A DNA stretch of 64,000 nucleotides from Physcomitrium patens (taxonomy: Eukaryota; Streptophyta; Bryopsida; Funariales; Funariaceae), in NCBI RefSeq assembly GCF_000002425.4, contig NC_037275.1:2346587-2410586 (forward strand), given 5' to 3'. The number at the start of each line of letters is the position of its first letter. Position 1 is the first letter of the stretch. The notes below the pieces were generated by a model. It did not search any database. It was not told the origin of the DNA and saw nothing but the letters and a program-made list of their open reading frames with translations. This document shows, piece after piece, positions 1-12,429 of the stretch. The position numbers and the translations under genes were made by a program.

Positions 1-721
1 AATAATATTAAATATACTTAAATTAAAATTTGATTTTTTATAATATAATAAAATTAAAATTAAATTACAATTACAATTAAAATACAATTTTTTACAATAT
101 AATTGTATATTAATATATAATATATTTTTTTTATATGCTAACATATAAAAAATAAGTTACATATATCATACATGAAAATTTTTAAATCTCATTTAAATTA
201 CTTATACTTATTTATCAACTATAGGACTATTAGTGAGATCAATTCTTATAACTTATATAATATCATATTATAATACATACATATAGCAACAAAAAAAACT
301 AACAAAAAAATTTGAATTTAAATTTTGTCTTATTATTGGTTGTTTATATTATGGGTGCTTGTGGTTTGTTTGTTGATGTCCAACATCACTACATGGATCA
401 TAGGATATTATCAATACTTTGTATTAGAAGTACTCAAATTTAAAAAAGATATCTTCTTTTATCATTTCTCCATTACAAATATCCATTTTTTTGCACTATT
501 TACACTTCACCAATAGGTTGTGGTTGTTATTGTAACAAAATTTAGAATTTTGCAAGCACAAGCATTTGTTGATATAATAAAAGGCTATTGATGGTTGCTA
601 AAACTTATTCTAATATATTAGATAATAAATTAAATACATTCTTGATAAAAGAATGGACTATAAATGGCTTTGATAAGTACTAATAGAAATCAAAGTTAGT
701 GAGATTGAAGCATTATTCTTT
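1..721. other. AT-rich sequence, no gene recognised
   Basis: Very AT-rich sequence with many short A and T runs. The short open frame near 325-516 has no recognisable motif and starts at a non-ATG codon. I see no host gene; it is probably decayed repeat sequence or the flank of the LTR that begins near 722. Confidence 0.5.
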
Positions 722-2206
722 ATATTATCGTAGTAGAGAGAATTTTCCTCAAGAAAGTACTAGGCTTGTGGTTGCCACTAAGTGTTTAAACAAGTTGTAA
801 GTTTATAAAATACAAATCTTATTTATAGGTTTTTTTTATGAAGACATTTATATCAAATATATAAGTCTAGAATACATAAGAGCTTTCAAGTTGTAACTAA
901 ATATCCTAAAACCATTTCTATTTTGATGAAAATTCCTTTCAAATATATATTATTTTATAACTTACAATCTATCTATTCTACTAGACTTAAACTTCTCTAT
1001 AAGTTATTTTATATCTTTAATTACTTTCACAAAAACATTCAATAATAAATTCATTATAATTCTTTGGATATTGCTTAATTTCTAGCATATATTAAACATA
1101 TTAATTTCTAAGTATCTTTGCACTAATTCCATCACATCTCAAAATTCTAATAGCCAAATACCATAAATTTTTCATATACAATTTTTTTACATATTAATCT
1201 ATTTTTATAAAAATTTTGAACCAAAATTTCGTCCAAAATTTCAAAATATGATCCAAACCAAAATCTCTATGAAAAAAATTAATTTACAAATTCTAGTTTT
1301 AAAGTATTGAATTCAACAATTCTTTTTTCTTTATTCTAAATAAAAATTTATCAATTCTTTAACATAAAGTATAGCTTTTTAAGTTAAATTTTCAATTCCA
1401 TCTTTTGTTGTAAATACATACCTACTGTAATTATTACCTAAGTAATATGAATAGGTAGAATTAAATAAAAGTAGATTAATTTCATAATACCTTCTACAGA
1501 AGCTTTCTAGAAGCTTTTTTAATACTGTTTTGACTTTATATATATTTGTAGTTGATTAATAGATTAGAAACTTGGTCAATAAACTATCCATGTGCCACAT
1601 GTGCTAGTAGCTTGCACAATAAGCTAATTATGTGGTACCCATATAGAAAACTTATCTTGTAAGTCACGATATGTATCATGCAAAGTCAATACGTTTTTTA
1701 GAGGTCCTATAGAATGTCACTACATAGATCCTAGGTCGATAGTATGTATTAAGGTAAGAATAAAGCCTTCTTCATTCTTGTGAATTCCTTTCTTATTTCT
1801 AGTCTAATTTCAAGTTTCTCTAATTTCCTTGTCTTTTGATAATAGCCATTTCAATTTTTTTTAATATACATACTTCTCTATTTCTTTTTCTTTGAGAGAG
1901 TCTGACTTGGTTATTTACTTTTATGAAGTTCTTTTCTTTGACACCTTTTGATTAATAAATGTCTTTCTATAATTTTTTATCTACTTAAATAAATAACAAT
2001 AGGTATCCAAAAATATATTCTATCTTCAAACAACTATATCTTTTCTTTTCAAAATTCCAAATCAAATAGTTTTTTTAATCTAAATTCTAATTTAAAATAT
2101 AAGGTTTATGAATCCAACTTCCAAACTTTAAATGGATTATCTTACCTTGAATGGTCAGCCTTGCTTCAAATGGGCCTTGTTATAATGGCCTCAAGTTTTA
2201 GTGTGG
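722..2206 (-). repeat. Old LTR, family E (copy 1, left part)
   Basis: This stretch aligns along its length with 29,272-30,516. Both share the pattern TTAAGAAAGCACTAAG or its mutated form near their left ends, followed by matching AT-rich text. The left end (TATCGTAG...) resembles the TGTCGTA terminus of the family B and C LTRs, so I read it as a decayed LTR in minus orientation. It is interrupted by a solo chromovirus LTR (1406-1943) and then by the complete old chromovirus (2207-12010). The alignment with copy 2 resumes after 12,015. Ends are approximate and no coding sequence is present. Confidence 0.55.
1406..1943 (+). repeat. Solo LTR of Tcn1-like chromovirus (family A)
   Basis: Aligns with the LTRs at 2207-2765 and, in reverse, with 42534-43094. 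Shared blocks include the double AAGCTT region, the ATGTGGCACATG-like segment and the end GAAGTTCTT..TTTGACA. The flanking 5-mers are TCTTT on the left and CCTTT on the right, a target duplication with one transition. No internal element sequence follows, so it is a solo LTR left by recombination between the two LTRs of a former element. Confidence 0.75.
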
Positions 2207-2765
2207 TATCATGAATATACATACTTATTTTAATAATTATCTCTATAAATAGTTAGAAATAGATAAAAATAGATAAAAATAGATAAAAATAGATAAATTT
2301 TATAATATCTTCAAGAAAAGCTTCTTAGAAGCTTAGACATAATTTTGATTTTATATATGTTTATAATTCTATTTTAGATTAGAAACTTGGTCAAAAAATT
2401 AGCCACATGTGATATGTGTGGATAACTTATAGAATAAGCTAACTATATAGCACATACATGAAAAACTTACCTTGTAAGTTAAGACATGTGGCTTATAAAG
2501 TCAATACATGTTAGAGGTCCTATAGAACATTGCTACATAGCTGATAGATAGATGGTATATATTGAAGCAAGAATGAAGCCTTCTCTCTTCTTGTCAACTT
2601 CTTTCTTGTTCTAGTCTAGATTCAAGAATCTTTAATTTTCTTATCTTTTGACAATAGCTATTCCATTTTTTTTTAATATACATATTTTTTATTTCTATTT
2701 TATTATACTTCTATGAAAAAAATCTCACTTAATTATTTACTTCTATCAAGTTCTTATCCTTGATA
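2207..2765 (+). repeat. 5' LTR of the old chromovirus
   Basis: 559 bp, collinear with the 561-bp LTR of the young copy. It contains four near-identical 11-bp units (GATAAAAATA-type) at about 2250-2296. Just downstream, the TATTGACAAGAGT...ACTTACAATATC block matches the sequence next to the young copy's 5' LTR, where the priming site should lie. Confidence 0.85.
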
Positions 2766-2977
2766 TATTGACAAGAGTATACTTACAATATCAAAGTTTT
2801 ATCTTTTCTTGATTAAAAGTGGATTATTTTTTGATCTTGATAAAATATAAGCATATTAAAAGTTAAAAATCACCTTTTTCTTAATTGATATTGATTTTAT
2901 TATTTTCTATGTTCTAAAGTCTTTTCTTCTATTTGTCATGAGCAATATTAGACATCTTCTCTTCTTTAAGTATTATC

Positions 2978-3610
2978 ATAGCAAAGCTTCTTAAAATAAA
3001 GAATAAAATGGCATAAATATAAGATTAATTAATAGAATTAATTCTTGTAATATATCAATTTAATTTATAGCCACAAAGAGCAACAAGAATAATAGGAATC
3101 AAAGATATAGAGATGATTGAAGTTGCTACAATATTTGCATTAAATCATATTCATTTTTCTATAATAAAACATATTTTTAATATTAAAAAATCAAAGATTA
3201 TAGTGCTTAAAAAGTTTAATGGCACAAGATTCAAATTTAGAGGATTTATCAATCAAGTACAACTTGTGATTGAATTTCAACTCCAAAGCTATCCAAGTCC
3301 AAGATCACAAGTTAGATTCATTAGTACATTTCTTTTAGGTTCAATATTATCATGATTTTTATCTTTTCTTGAATGACAAGATCCAATATTAGATAATTTG
3401 GAGGTTTTTTTTGGCAAATTTTTAATCCATGTATAGAGAACATGATGCAATTCATATTGCATCTAATAAGATCCATATTTTGGGACAAAATAATCAATTA
3501 GTAATGTTATATGCTTCACAGTTTTAACAACTTGCAATTGATATTAAGTGGAATGATGCCAAAGAAGATAGTATGTCAAAAAATAAGTTTTTCCAGTTAT
3601 AATAGGGATT
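2978..3610 (+). pseudogene. gag remnant of the old chromovirus
   Basis: Matches the young copy's gag from its start codon, which here reads ATA instead of ATG at about 2978. The stretch 3113-3355 still reads through 80 codons matching the young copy's central gag (FRGFINQVQLVIE-like). Numerous stops follow. A TAA at 3525-3527 lies at exactly the codon where the young copy has TGA. The zinc-knuckle part of gag is missing: about 40 codons after this stop the sequence jumps to the gag/pol junction, so a block present in the young copy is deleted here. Confidence 0.75.
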
Positions 3611-4500
3611 GTGCAGTTGAAATCTTGTACAAAATCTAGTAAAGGTCCTATTTTTTTCTCAAAATCATCTCTTTATTTTACAATAAATATTATTTTAAAA
3701 CCTAAATATCACAAAGCCTTTGCTTTATTAGATTCAAAAGCCTTAGCATATTTTTTAGATGAAAAAATTGCTAAAAGATATAGTATACTTTTAGTGAAGA
3801 AAACTAAATTTGTTCACATAGGAGTCATAGATAGTCGTCCATTTTCTTTAAGAGATGTTACTCATAGAATTTTTTCTATAGAAGTAATAACTAATGGTCA
3901 TAGTAGTTTTGTAATATTTGATATCATTAGATCTACTTCTAATCTAGTTATTTTAGGTTTATAATGGCTAAAAAAACATAATTCTAAAATAATTTGAATT
4001 TCTTATAGTCTTTGGATTTTTTGAAATTATAACTAAGAGTGTAATTAGTTAAGTAGAAAGTCATAAATCTAGTATAACTAAACATGTATTTGTAGATGAA
4101 AGAGCTTTCTTAGATGCTGCAAAAAAAAGATTACCTTATATCATTTATGTTGTACCTGTTTCCAATGAAAGAAAGACTTCAAGTAGCATTCTAAGACAAT
4201 ATCAATATTTTCGAGATGTATTTGAAAAAAATATTCTTTTGAAACATTGTCCCTATGACTACTCAATTGACCTTCAAAAAGGAGCTCAACTACCATTTGG
4301 AATAATTTATAATTTATCATAAAATGAATTAGCTGAACTTTAGGAGTATATTGAAGAAAATGTGGCCAAGAACTTTATACACCATTCCAAATTTCAAATA
4401 GAAGTTCCAATTTTATTTGTGAAGAAAAAAGATGAATCATTGTAGATTCGTATCAATTATTGAGGACTTAACAAAATTTCTATCAAGAATAAGTATTCGT

Positions 4501-5847
4501 TGTCATGTTATAATACAACTATATGATAAAAATATAATCAAAAATAAAATTTTAATTAATATTTAATCATCTTGTTTCAATAGTAATTCAAGATATTTAA
4601 ATATGGCTCTTATAAAAGCTTCTTAGTTTATTTATTTATCTTAATAGCTTGTAGATTAAAGGTTGATTAGTAATTTTACCTTTTAGACGTCATAATTTCT
4701 TTTAGTACTTTAAAAGGCCATAAATTGATAAAATTAAAATAAAAGAAATAAATAATTAATATAATTAGTACTAAAATTAAGTTGAAGATAGAATTAGGCT
4801 AAAAAATTCCTAAAAAAGGTTAGATTGATACTTAAGAGTCGACCATTTTTTGAACATGGTTGAAATCAGACCTCCAACAATTAAAATGGTTGCCTAAAAC
4901 AAAGAAGAGATTCATTTGAAGATCAATAATTATAATTCATGAACTAGCTTTAAGCTTTTTTTTTAGATGTATAAGGTTATTTTTCATGGGACTTGAAATG
5001 AATTTGCAATTATTGTTCAAAATCAAGATTTGTATCAGTGACTTAAAAATTATGTAATAAATTAGGGCTAATATGCTTAGCTAATTTGTACAATTGGTAT
5101 CACATCTATGATTTAAAATTTTAAAATACTTAATTCATTAAATATATTAAATATATATAAAATTTTCTATTAATTTAATAGTGCAATTGGAAGATATTTA
5201 GATTTTGATACAAGAAGGTATCAAAAGTTGGTAGTTTGAAATTAGATAGGATTTTTATGATATTTGAAGTTCTATTAGTTGAATCAAGGTGAAATTTGTC
5301 ATGGTGTTAGAAGACTTTAAGATCAAGGTATATATCAATATTGAGTTAAAATTAATAATTGGAAAAAAAAATCACTACTAAAACATCTACATCAGCTATT
5401 AAATTGGCAGCCAAGTGATATTAGTGTAATTTTTGGACTTTTTTTCACAATCTATAAGTTGGATTGGTCTGAATTTTTTTTGAAGTATATAAAAGACTTA
5501 TAGTGGCATTTGTATGTAAAATTTTGCATAAGTGGATGGTCAAATTAAAAATTATAACTCACCAAAGCTCACTAACTAAGATTAGGACTTACAAAGATAA
5601 ATCAAAATTATCTAATTATGAAAGTAATAAGGCAATTGGAGTTTATGTATAGCTAAAGTTACTAAAAAGAGTATTTTTAAACACTTTATATTGGCTTTAA
5701 GTACTTTTAAATTAAAATTTGAATTGCATTCTTCTTATATGGATGAAACCTATTAAGATTTTATGGATATTTATAAAACATAACTTCATCTTCTATAACC
5801 AAGTGCTCAGTACATTTCTAAAGAAGACAATATGTATAATAATAATA
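4501..5847 (+). repeat. Solo LTR, family B, inside the old chromovirus RT
   Basis: Starts TGTCATGTTATAATAC, like the B LTR start at 56522, and ends in a degraded version of the B LTR end near a run of ATA triplets at 5835-5853. It interrupts the RT reading between the equivalents of the KNRYPLP and DLRGAYN motifs, which resume near 5853. There are no internal B sequences, so it is a solo LTR of about 1.35 kb. The right end is approximate. Confidence 0.7.
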
Positions 5848-7401
5848 ATAATAATACTTTTAATTTCTAAACTTCTTATTTAGTTGAATCAAGTTAAGAA
5901 CTATAGAAAAATAAATCTACAAAGAATATACAATTTGGTATACATCAAAGAAGGAGATGAATGAAAGACTATATTTTGAAGAAGGTATAGACATTTTGAA
6001 TACAATGTCATGCCTTTTGGATTTACAAATGCACCAACAACTTTCTAACATCTAATAAATGATGTTTTTTGAGAATTTTTAAATAATTTTGTTATCTGTT
6101 ATCTAAAAAACATCTTAATTTATTTTAAAAATATAGAAGAACATAAAATTTATGTTCATTATGTGTCACAAAAACTAAGAGATGGATGACTCTATTTCAA
6201 GATAGAAAAGTATATATTCCATACTATTCAAGTCTACTTTTTAAGATACATCATTTCAAATGATGGACTTATGGTAGATCTTATGAAAGTTTAAATTATT
6301 ATAAATTAAAAGATCTCCAAAAAGATAAAAGATATTCAATATTTTTTTGAATTTATAAACTATTACTGGATCTTTATCAAGAACTATCCTCAAATTGTAG
6401 CTCTACTTACATATTTGACTTGTAAAGATAAATTGTAATGGAATTAAGAAATAAAAGTAGTATTTGAAGCTTTAAAGATAACTTTTATTTTTACACCAAT
6501 ATTAATTGTATTGACTTTTTTAAGCCATTATTTATGGAAAAAATGCATCAAACTTTGCTTTAGATGTTGTATTATCACAAATAGGAACAAATAATAAACT
6601 TCACCTAGTAACTTTCTATTTAAAATTTTTTTCAGTAGCGAAGATCAACTATGAGATTCATAATAAAGAACTTCTTGCAATTATAGATTTGTTTTAAGAA
6701 TGGTGCCATTATCTAAAAGGTGCTTATAATGCAATCATTGTTTATACAGATCATAAGAATTTTAAATATTTTATGTCAACATGTATTTTGAATCATTGCT
6801 AAGCTTGTTGGAGCATGTTTTTGTCAAGATTTGATTTTAAGATCACTTATTGATCCAAAAAATAATAAGATTTGTTAAACACCCTTTCTAGATATTCTTA
6901 TCTTACACCAAAAGAAAATGATGTATCTTTTGATCAACAAAGAATGATTCTCTTAAAGCCAAAATCTTTTCATCTTTGAGCAATAAAATCAACATTGACT
7001 GTTGATTCAATCTTTGTCAAACAAATTCAATCAAGTATATTCTCAAATTCTCTTATTCATGATATCAAGAACCTTTCTTGTAAGTCTTATAATACTTCCA
7101 AGTTTGAATTCAAGAACAACCTATTTTATTTTGAAGGATGCTTATATATTTCAGATGGAAAAGTATATTGACATGTTCTTCAAGTATGCTATGTCTTTCC
7201 AACGGTTAGACATTTTGGATACAATAAGACTTTGAAGCTTATATCTAAAGATTTTTTGTGGTTGTAAATGTGAAAAGCAGTGAAATACTTTCTCTAGTCA
7301 TGTGGCATTTATTGAAGGTCAAAAACTCCTTGTCATTGATTTTATAGACTTCTCTAATTATTGACCATACTCAAATAACCATGGTCTTCTATTTCAATAG
7401 A

Positions 7402-8933
7402 TTTTATCAAGAAAATAGACAATAATCCAAAAGAAAATAAAACTAAAGGTCTAAATGCTACATTTTTTCAAAATAGGCTTCTATTTACTTTATAAGGCCA
7501 TAAATATAGCAAAATAAGATAGATTAGAAAAATAAAAAATAAGAGCATATGTAGGAAGAAGTGAGAAGTTGATTTTAGAAAAAATTAATTCAAAAGGATA
7601 AAATTTAATATCTAGAGAGGACAAATTAACAACCTACATCAAAATCAAATCCCAAGGTACAAAACCAAGCATATATGATAATTCAAGGGTTTTTTTTATA
7701 GATCAAAGAATAGAACTTGAAAAAAAAAACTTAATAAAGTTTTCTTAATTATTTATTTTGAATAATTTTAGTATATAATGAATTCGGAAGAATTTTAAAA
7801 AATCACAATTATTTTGGATGATTTTGGAATTTGTAAAATAAAAAAGGATGTTACGGTTTAGAGAATTTTGTGAATTTGGTATTAGATCTATAATTAAAAT
7901 TTTGAGAACTTATATAAATAATTTTACAAAGTGTGTGCTATAAGTTTGAACTTGATCAAATCATTGAATTGAAGGTTATTGAATTTCAAGTAGGTTGAGA
8001 TCTCAAAAACTGGACTTTGAGAGGTAGTTAGGATTTCTAAGATCTTTAATAATCTACTTATGGAATTAGAGTGAAATTTACGTATAAAAATAATAGACTT
8101 GATTTTCTATATATATGTGAAATTTGAGATGAATTGAATGGTTTAAAAAAAAAATATTGATATTGGAAGTTCAACATTTAGATTGAAATAGGAGGTTGAT
8201 CAATACTTAAGTGGATTTTAGTATTTTTCTTTCATTTGGTAAATATGATTGCCTTTAAATTTTGTGTACTTATTTCTAACTTAGTTTTTGAAAAATATAT
8301 AAATTTTTAAGCAAGATCAACAATTTAATTGATAGAGATTAAGGTTCTAAATTATATTAAGATTTAATTGAGTTATTTAGGATATAATTAAGATTTGATT
8401 TAAGATTAGGATTGAATTAGGATTTAGAATTTAATTAAGGTTTGGTTAGGATTTAGAATTGGATTAGGGATTAAGGTTTGGTTAGGATTTAGAATTGGAC
8501 TAGGGATTAAGGTTTGATTTCAAATTTTTTTAAGATTTAGAGTTTAGGATTTGCTTAGGATTTAGAGTTTGGCCTAAGATTTGATTGAAGTCTATTAGGA
8601 TTTCAACTAGAATAAAATCAGAACTTGGTTGAGATTTATTTAAGACATATTTCTGATTATTCTAATATTTCTTTAGGATTTTTTAGGAATTTTTTAAAGA
8701 TTTATTGTAGTTTTTTTTTTTTTTTTTAATTTCTTTAAGATTTCTTATTATTTCTTTTGAAAATTTTAAAGATTTCTTTTGAATTTGATTAAAACTTGCT
8801 TTGAATTTTTAAGATTTAATTAGAGTTTATTTAATATTCTATTAGAATTAAGATTTTGTTATTACAATTTTCATTCTACCTTCTAGGTTAGGTACCTTGT
8901 TGATTCTTGAGCAAGACTTGATATAATACGACA
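7402..8933 (+). repeat. LTR, family B, inside the old chromovirus integrase
   Basis: Collinear with the B LTR 56522-58101 from about its base 80 onward. It ends with GAGCAAGACTTGATATAATACGACA, the family terminus. It includes degenerate GATTAGGATTT / GGTTTGGTTAGG repeats at about 8379-8600, the counterpart of the telomere-like array at 57,560-57,800. The chromovirus integrase reading stops at ATGGTCTTCT..TTTTATCA and resumes at GGATCTTTC. The first ~80 bp of the LTR appear to be missing. Confidence 0.7.
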
Positions 8934-9964
8934 ACGGATCTTTCAATCTTAGGTTCATATAATTCTATATTTGTGATAGTAGATCATTTTATCAAGATGG
9001 AACATTTTTTATCATGTAAAACATCTATTACAAGTGAAAAAATAGCTAAGCTTTTTCTTGAAAACATCTATCACTATCATAGATTACTTAAGGATATTAT
9101 ATCAAATAAGAGGATTCAATTTGTATCAAGATTTTAGAAAATATTTTTTGAGATTCTAAAGTTAAAAATAAAATTATCTTCAACTTTTCATCCTCAAACT
9201 TATGGATAGACAAAGCACTTAAATGAAATTTTAGAGCAATATTTAAGGTGTACCATTAATTACCAACAAGATGATTGGATGGTTCTTTTGCCATTGCCAG
9301 AGTTTGTTATAATATGGTATACTCTTCTACTTACTTAATACCTTTCTTTGTTGATTATGGTTATCATCTACAACTTGATGCTTTTGACTTTTCAAGAATT
9401 GATAATCTTGTAGCTAAAGATTTGACAAGTCATTTATTAGAGCTATATACAATACTAAAAGCACAATTAAAAGAAGCTTAAGAACAATAAAAGACAATTG
9501 AAGATGCTTATCACAAAAAACAACCACAATTCAATGTAGGTAATAGAGTATAATTACTTTGTTATAATATGAAGACTATTCATCTTTGTAACAAGTTGGA
9601 CTATTGTAAGTTTAGATTTTTTCTTATTTGTAAATAATTCAATCTAGTTGCTTATCAATTATACCTATCAAAGTCAATGAAGATTTATCTCATATTCCAC
9701 ATATTTTTTCTTGAATCATATAAGATAATAAATATACCAAGAAAAAAAGATATGCCACCTCTTGCTATAGAAGTGAAAAATAATGAAGAATTTAAAGTGG
9801 AAGAAGTTTTAGATTCAAAGTGGCACTAAAATAGATTTGAATGTCTTATTTATTGGCATAGATATAATATTAGTGAATACACATAAAACTCAATAAAGAA
9901 TCTTGTAAATGCAACAAAGAAGATAGAGAATTTTTATCAACAACATCCATCAAAATCTAAATGA

Positions 9965-10530
9965 AGAATAATAAATCTTTACTATAAAAGAAACAAGATC
10001 AAGAAAAGATAATATTTCATCTTCTATCTTTGTTTGTAGCTTTTGTGTATATTGTGGTCCTAAGGAGATAAAGAACCAATAATCAATAGATTCAATTCAA
10101 GAGCTATTGTTTTTTGACTTGCCAAATGAGATATTATAATTTTTTCAACCTTCAAGATCACATAATCAAAATGAAGATTCTCAAGAATGATGTATTTTTC
10201 TTCAAATAGATGATAAGATACAATGTATTTGATATCACAATCTTAGAAGACACTCTTGATGTTTGGTGTTTTTATTAGAGGTAGAAATAATTTTTGATAG
10301 TGTTCTAAATGTTTTATTTGAAAGAAGTTATGAAGGCTTAAACAACGATCAAATAACATAGTGGTCTTTTTGCCTTAATATGGAATATTATCAATAGTTG
10401 AGAAGACTTATCAACTATCTTTGAAGAGAATAAAGATCAAAATATGTGGCAAACATAATTTGTTGCATTTTAGATTTCTTCAATATATGATAATTGCTCC
10501 TCTTAGAATTCATTCCTAGAAGGATGGTAT
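9965..10530 (+). other. 3' untranslated region of the old chromovirus
   Basis: Aligns in reverse with 43095-43531 of the young copy, between the end of the chromodomain ORF and the 3' LTR. No coding function is apparent; antisense open frames in the equivalent part of the other copies are shadows of conserved nucleotides. Confidence 0.7.
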
Positions 10531-12010
10531 TGTCACAAATATACATACTTACTCTATTAATTACCTATATGATAAGATAGAAGTAGGTAGAAATATATAA
10601 AAATAGATTAATTTCATGATATCTTATAAAAAAACTTCTTAAAAGCTTCATAGATATATTTTTGATTTTACATGTCTTTATAATTCACTTTTATATTAGA
10701 ATTTTGGTCAATAAATTAGCTATGTATCATATGTGTGAATAGCTTATCAAATAAGGTATTTATATGGCACATATATAGAAAACTTGTCTTGCAAGTTAAC
10801 ACATGTGGTTTGTAAAATCAACATAAATTGAAGGTCCTATAGAATGTTACCATGTAGCTCTTAGGTAGATAGTATATATAAAGGCAAGAGTGAAGCCTTC
10901 TTCACTTTTTTCAATTTCTTTCTTATTCTAATCTAAATTCAAGAGTCTTTAGTTTTCTTATCTTTTGCCAATAGCCATTAGTTTTAAGACTTCCTCCTTA
11001 GAGAAACATCGAGGCGTTGAGCCTCATCATAGAGTCTTACAGTACTCCCAAATGTCTGTTTACGGAAGAGTGAATTCTCTTCCTCAACATCTTTTACTAA
11101 AGCACTTGCCTCATTTAACACATTACCACCTTGCACTCTACTACTTGAGGTCACTTCTAAGTCGACTTTAACTTGTTGATGCCTTTCTTTGCTAAAATAC
11201 TTTGGAGGAGGTACCAACATCGTAGAATCAGTTGATGTTAAGAGCTTCTCAGAAGATTGAAATGGCACGCATATATATTGGATGCCGCATGACACAGTAT
11301 CACCAAGTACAGGCAAAGATGCACTGCTTGCCTCCAATACCAAATTGCTACAGAGTTTTAACTACCTCATTGCCTTTGTTTCAGTATTCAGTTGCTGTTG
11401 CAAGTAAATAAAACCAAAGACGGATTTAATGTAGGCTTCCAAGACTCCCGGATCAGCAATATCAAATTGGACATACGATACATGTGAAAAAAAAATACTT
11501 CGTCATTAAGTACCTAGTTTTTTTGGACAAATCTGTATTTAACAATTAAATAGGTAAATGAGCAAGAGTACATAATTAATTGACTTCGAGATGCCAAACA
11601 AACATAATTACTGTTCTCTACAGTGATTTAATCACAAACACAATAGAAGGAAATTGCACCTGCAGATCATTATCGAATTGAAAGAGCTCCCTCATCCCTA
11701 TTAGAGGCAACACATATACAAATTCTGTCAACACAATCATGTACAAAGGAAATTGTACATCTTTTAAACATAATATTCTTTTTATACATACTATAATGAC
11801 TTAAAACTTATTCAGGCTAATGAAAATGCCAGCAAGGCCTGAAACCACAAAATTCTCTTAAAAATCCAAGTTCCAATCACAGAGAAACCTAAGATATGCA
11901 AAAGAATAATTTTTTTTTAATATACATATTTCTTTACTTCTACTTTTTCATAATTTTGTGAAAAAAATCTCGTTTAATTATTTACTTTTATCAGATTCTT
12001 GTTCTTGACA
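10531..12010 (+). repeat. 3' LTR of the old chromovirus, split by a captured gene fragment
   Basis: Starts TGTCACAAATATACATAC and ends TTCTTGTTCTTGACA, followed by the TGTGG target duplication. Without the foreign block at about 10981-11910 its length is about 550 bp, as in other family members. The left LTR part ends at GCCAATAGCCATTA and the right part resumes at the T-run before AATATACAT, as in the uninterrupted LTRs at 1406-1943 and 2207-2765. Confidence 0.85.
10981..11910 (-). pseudogene. Captured fragment of a host gene, with probable intron sequence
   Basis: About 930 bp of clearly higher GC sits inside the AT-rich 3' LTR. On the minus strand a 119-codon frame (11343-10984) ends KTFGSTVRLYDEAQRLDVSL plus four residues. 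It extends upstream in the same frame through one TAG into about 36 more codons, including ADPGVLEAYIKSVFGFIYLQ (about 11,366-11,475). Further upstream, near 11,650-11,690, a short segment reads MRELFQFDNDLQ and is followed by CAG|GTGCAA, a plausible splice donor, then AT-rich intron-like sequence. This looks like genomic DNA with introns, not a processed mRNA copy. I do not recognise the parent gene. No target duplication or terminal repeat is evident. Confidence 0.6.
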
Positions 12011-12300
12011 TGTGGTCATAGATAATATTTTGAAGCCTATTGGATATGATTTTTAATCAATAGAAATAAAATCCTCTATCACTTACTTTATTTACTTACA
12101 TGGAATGGCTTTAGAATCAAAATATTATACTTTTGACATCAAAGCTCCTCTAAATTTCTTACTAATAAATCTTATAATTTCTATCTTTAATTAAAAAATT
12201 TAAACTATCAACTTAAATAAATTAGATAAGTATTTTATTTTATTTATTTTTATTTTATTTTTATTTTATTTTTAATTATAATCTAAAATTTTATAATATT
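12011..12300 (-). repeat. Family E LTR (copy 1, right part)
   Basis: After the TGTGG target duplication the alignment with the second E copy resumes: GGTCATAGATAATATTTTGAAGCCTATT here matches GGTCACAGACTACGTGCTGAATGCCTATT at 30,163 onward. This supports the old chromovirus having inserted into a pre-existing E LTR. The right end is approximate. Confidence 0.5.
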
Positions 12301-12429
12301 TTATATTATTTTTACATATTATGCTACTTTTCAATATGACAACATAGCATAGTTTGAATTAGATGTGAATATGACAGACCAAACTCAATATCACCTACAA
12401 TATGCAAATATATAAGTTTTAACTTATTT

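Larger units (their letters stand above)
3600..9964 (+). pseudogene. pol remnant of the old chromovirus (PR-RT-RH-IN-chromodomain)
   Basis: The segment 3611-3964 reads as the protease region, with the DSGAS motif degraded to DSKAL. RT is split by the LTR at 4501-5847 and resumes near 5853. The RT core appears near 6100 as VCYLKNIL, where the young copy has VCYLDDIL. RNase H and the integrase zinc finger follow at 6450-7300. The integrase catalytic core resumes after the second LTR insertion at 8934, and a degenerate chromodomain ends at the TGA at 9962-9964. A TGA at 7271-7273 falls at the same codon as the TAG at 44702-44704 in the young copy. No functional product is possible. Confidence 0.85.
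2207..12010 (+). mobile_element. Old complete Tcn1-like chromovirus (family A), heavily mutated
   Basis: A full Ty3/gypsy chromovirus in plus orientation, bounded by LTRs at 2207-2765 and 10531-12010 and flanked by an exact 5-bp target duplication TGTGG (2202-2206 and 12011-12015). Gag, protease, RT, RNase H, integrase and chromodomain can be followed by alignment to the young copy at 42534-48806, but every reading frame is broken many times. The differences are mostly C-to-T and G-to-A. It carries three later insertions: a family-B LTR (4501-5847), a second B LTR (about 7402-8933) and a host gene fragment inside the 3' LTR (10981-11910). It is inserted in the family-E LTR, which continues after 12,015. 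Confidence 0.9.

Noticed and set aside
10981-11910. Helitron as the carrier of the captured fragment
   Set aside because: Neither end shows the TC start or CTRR end with hairpin, and insertion between A and T is not evident.
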